Below are positions 28,420 through 29,499 of a stretch of DNA of 29,499 nt, in pieces. Location: assembly GCA_016176815.1 (NCBI GenBank), contig JACOWL010000017.1, forward strand, positions 1 through 29,499, read 5' to 3'. Under the pieces are notes generated by a model that saw only the letters and a list, made by a program, of their open reading frames with translations, had not been told where the DNA came from and searched no databases. The stretch's first letter is position 1. Each line of letters begins with the position of its first letter. The translations under genes were made by a program, and so were the position numbers. The stretch comes from Candidatus Pacearchaeota archaeon (GTDB lineage Archaea; Nanobdellota; Nanobdellia; Pacearchaeales; GW2011-AR1).

Positions 28420-29499
28420 TTATTTTTCAAAAGCATCAAGTACTCTGCTGTCAGGACTTAATAAATCAATTTTGTCTTCTTTAAATCTTAATCCCCTGTA
28501 AATTTTCTGTAATAAATCTCGTCGGGCTTTGTCTTTATAGAATTTCCAGTATTGATGCGGTTTAGTTTTATTTAAAATTTTCCAAAAAACATCTTTTACA
28601 TTTGGATTTGGATATTTTGTAAAAATAATGCTGTTGCATTGTTCCCCCGGAAAATCAATGCCTCTTGATGCGCGGGTTGAAAATAAAATATCTGTCTTGC
28701 CCGTCTTGAATTGTTCAATTAATTTACCTGAATTATCTTCGTCCTGAGTTTCTTTTAATTTTTCTCTGCAGATTAAATTTTTAAGATTTAAATTTTCTTT
28801 TTCAATTTCACCCGGCAAATCCGCAAAGCTGTTTACATGGACTAAAACTGGTTTTTTTGCAGCTTCAATGCATTTGTCCAAAGCAATAAAATAATCTTTT
28901 TGATTATTTTTTCCGGTTGAAAAATTAGAATATCTGCAGTCCATTTCCAAGCCCGTTCTTTTTATAGTGATTTGCCCTTGCTGCTGGGTTTCTGCTTCAA
29001 TTATTTTAAATTTTTCAATTCCAAAAATATCTTTTAAAACTTCTTCAGAATGCAAAGTTCCGGACATAAGAATAATTATTTTATTTTTGTCAGCCATTTC
29101 CTTGAATTTTTTGGCTAAATTAATTGTTACAATATGCGCAGTTATTGCTTCATCTTTTTTTGTGAAGGTAACATAACTTTCATCTAAAAAATCTTCAAAC
29201 ATTTTTGCGCTTTCATAGACGTCAAATAAATAATTTTCGTCGTCTATTTTATAAATAAAATCAGGATTTTTTAATAAAATCATGAATAAATCATAAATTG
29301 CAGTTTGTTTTAGGGGGAGGATTTGTTCTGATTTAACTGCATTTTCTGTTATTCTATCATTTTTTAATTTTTTTATGATTTCTCTTAATTCTTTAAGAAT
29401 TATTTCATCTTCATCTTCTATTTCAAATATCTGGTTTAATGAATTTTGCATTCTGTCAAGATTTATTGATTTATTATTTGAAAATTTATCAAGAAATTC
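28420..29499 (-). CDS. XPD/Rad3-type superfamily 2 helicase, C-terminal part; 5' end beyond window
   Basis: The frame is open to the right edge (EFLDKFSNNKSIN upstream of the first Met at 29451), so the N-terminal ATPase half and any Fe-S cluster lie outside. Seen here: the arch-like helical region, motif IV-type LMSGTLHSEEVLKDIFGIE, motif V ILFSTRASRGIDFPGEQCNS and motif VI near QKIYRGLRF, the second RecA domain of Rad3 helicases. Archaeal members unwind DNA 5'-3' in repair. The QxxxRxxR pattern of motif VI looks altered (QKIYRGLR retains Q and both R). The convergent fic gene ends 30 bp away. Confidence 0.88.
   Translation of the reverse strand, partial: EFLDKFSNNKSINLDRMQNSLNQIFEIEDEDEIILKELREIIKKLKNDRITENAVKSEQILPLKQTAIYDLFMILLKNPDFIYKIDDENYLFDVYESAKMFEDFLDESYVTFTKKDEAITAHIVTINLAKKFKEMADKNKIIILMSGTLHSEEVLKDIFGIEKFKIIEAETQQQGQITIKRTGLEMDCRYSNFSTGKNNQKDYFIALDKCIEAAKKPVLVHVNSFADLPGEIEKENLNLKNLICREKLKETQDEDNSGKLIEQFKTGKTDILFSTRASRGIDFPGEQCNSIIFTKYPNPNVKDVFWKILNKTKPHQYWKFYKDKARRDLLQKIYRGLRFKEDKIDLLSPDSRVLDAFEK

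Overview
The window is archaeal. It carries a full archaeal-type ribosomal protein operon (including eS4, eL19, eL32, SUI1/eIF1 and a zinc-type uS14), SecY with an EMC3/DUF106 partner, an AMP phosphorylase, an XPD/Rad3-type helicase fragment, and TATA-box promoters mostly placed for leaderless transcripts. The DNA is very AT-rich and genes abut or overlap by 1-4 nt. Many small proteins lack recognisable families. This fits a reduced-genome DPANN lineage (Woesearchaeota/Pacearchaeota-like); the lineage is an inference, not something a marker here proves.

Layout. 1-2.2 kb (minus): a coupled cluster of a ribbon-helix-helix protein, a 54-codon ORF, a NYN nuclease and a secreted discoidin/Ig-like surface protein that is frameshifted and runs off the left edge. 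2.3-2.9 kb: a VapBC-type toxin-antitoxin pair with a perfect 16-bp palindrome beside its TATA box. 3.0-4.4 kb: a KaiC-like ATPase with a 5' frameshift, its 3' end followed by a tandem repeat array, and divergent from it a mini-ORF plus a small RHH-like protein. 4.6-19.0 kb (minus): one long operon in the order L3-L4-L23-L2-S19-L22-S3-L29-SUI1-S17-L14-(unknown 87 aa)-L24-S4e-L5-S14-S8-L6-L32e-L19e-L18-S5-L30-L15-SecY-EMC3/DUF106. The RNase P Rnp1/Rpp29 gene often found between SUI1 and S17 is absent; a repeat array sits there instead. 19.1-21.3 kb: two tiny membrane proteins, an unknown 173-aa gene, and a convergent Zn-ribbon / 108-aa / DNA methyltransferase operon. 21.5-24.6 kb: a rhomboid protease, a small membrane protein, a conserved-looking gene split by a 20-bp tandem duplication, and an AI-2E-family transporter. 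24.7-29.5 kb: AMP phosphorylase, two unknown genes, tRNA-Ser(TGA), a Fic protein and the C-terminal part of an XPD-like helicase.

The most unusual feature is a family of small repeats with a 57-bp unit (19 codons), always in the same orientation as the surrounding transcription and always at gene junctions. At three loci (KaiC 3' end, S5/L30, SUI1/S17) the repeats are bracketed by direct duplications of the upstream gene's own 3' end (19, 43 and 58 bp). At other junctions related sequences form 19-codon mini-ORFs that keep stop-start coupling between neighbours. The units contain two hairpins, one with paired-base changes between copies. This looks like a small co-oriented mobile or amplifying element adapted to intercistronic junctions. 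I know of no named family that matches it.

A second theme is damage. L3, SecY, the KaiC-like ATPase, the surface protein and the 22.7-23.4 kb gene each need one small indel corrected to read through. Because L3 and SecY are essential, some of these are probably sequence errors; raw-read support would decide.
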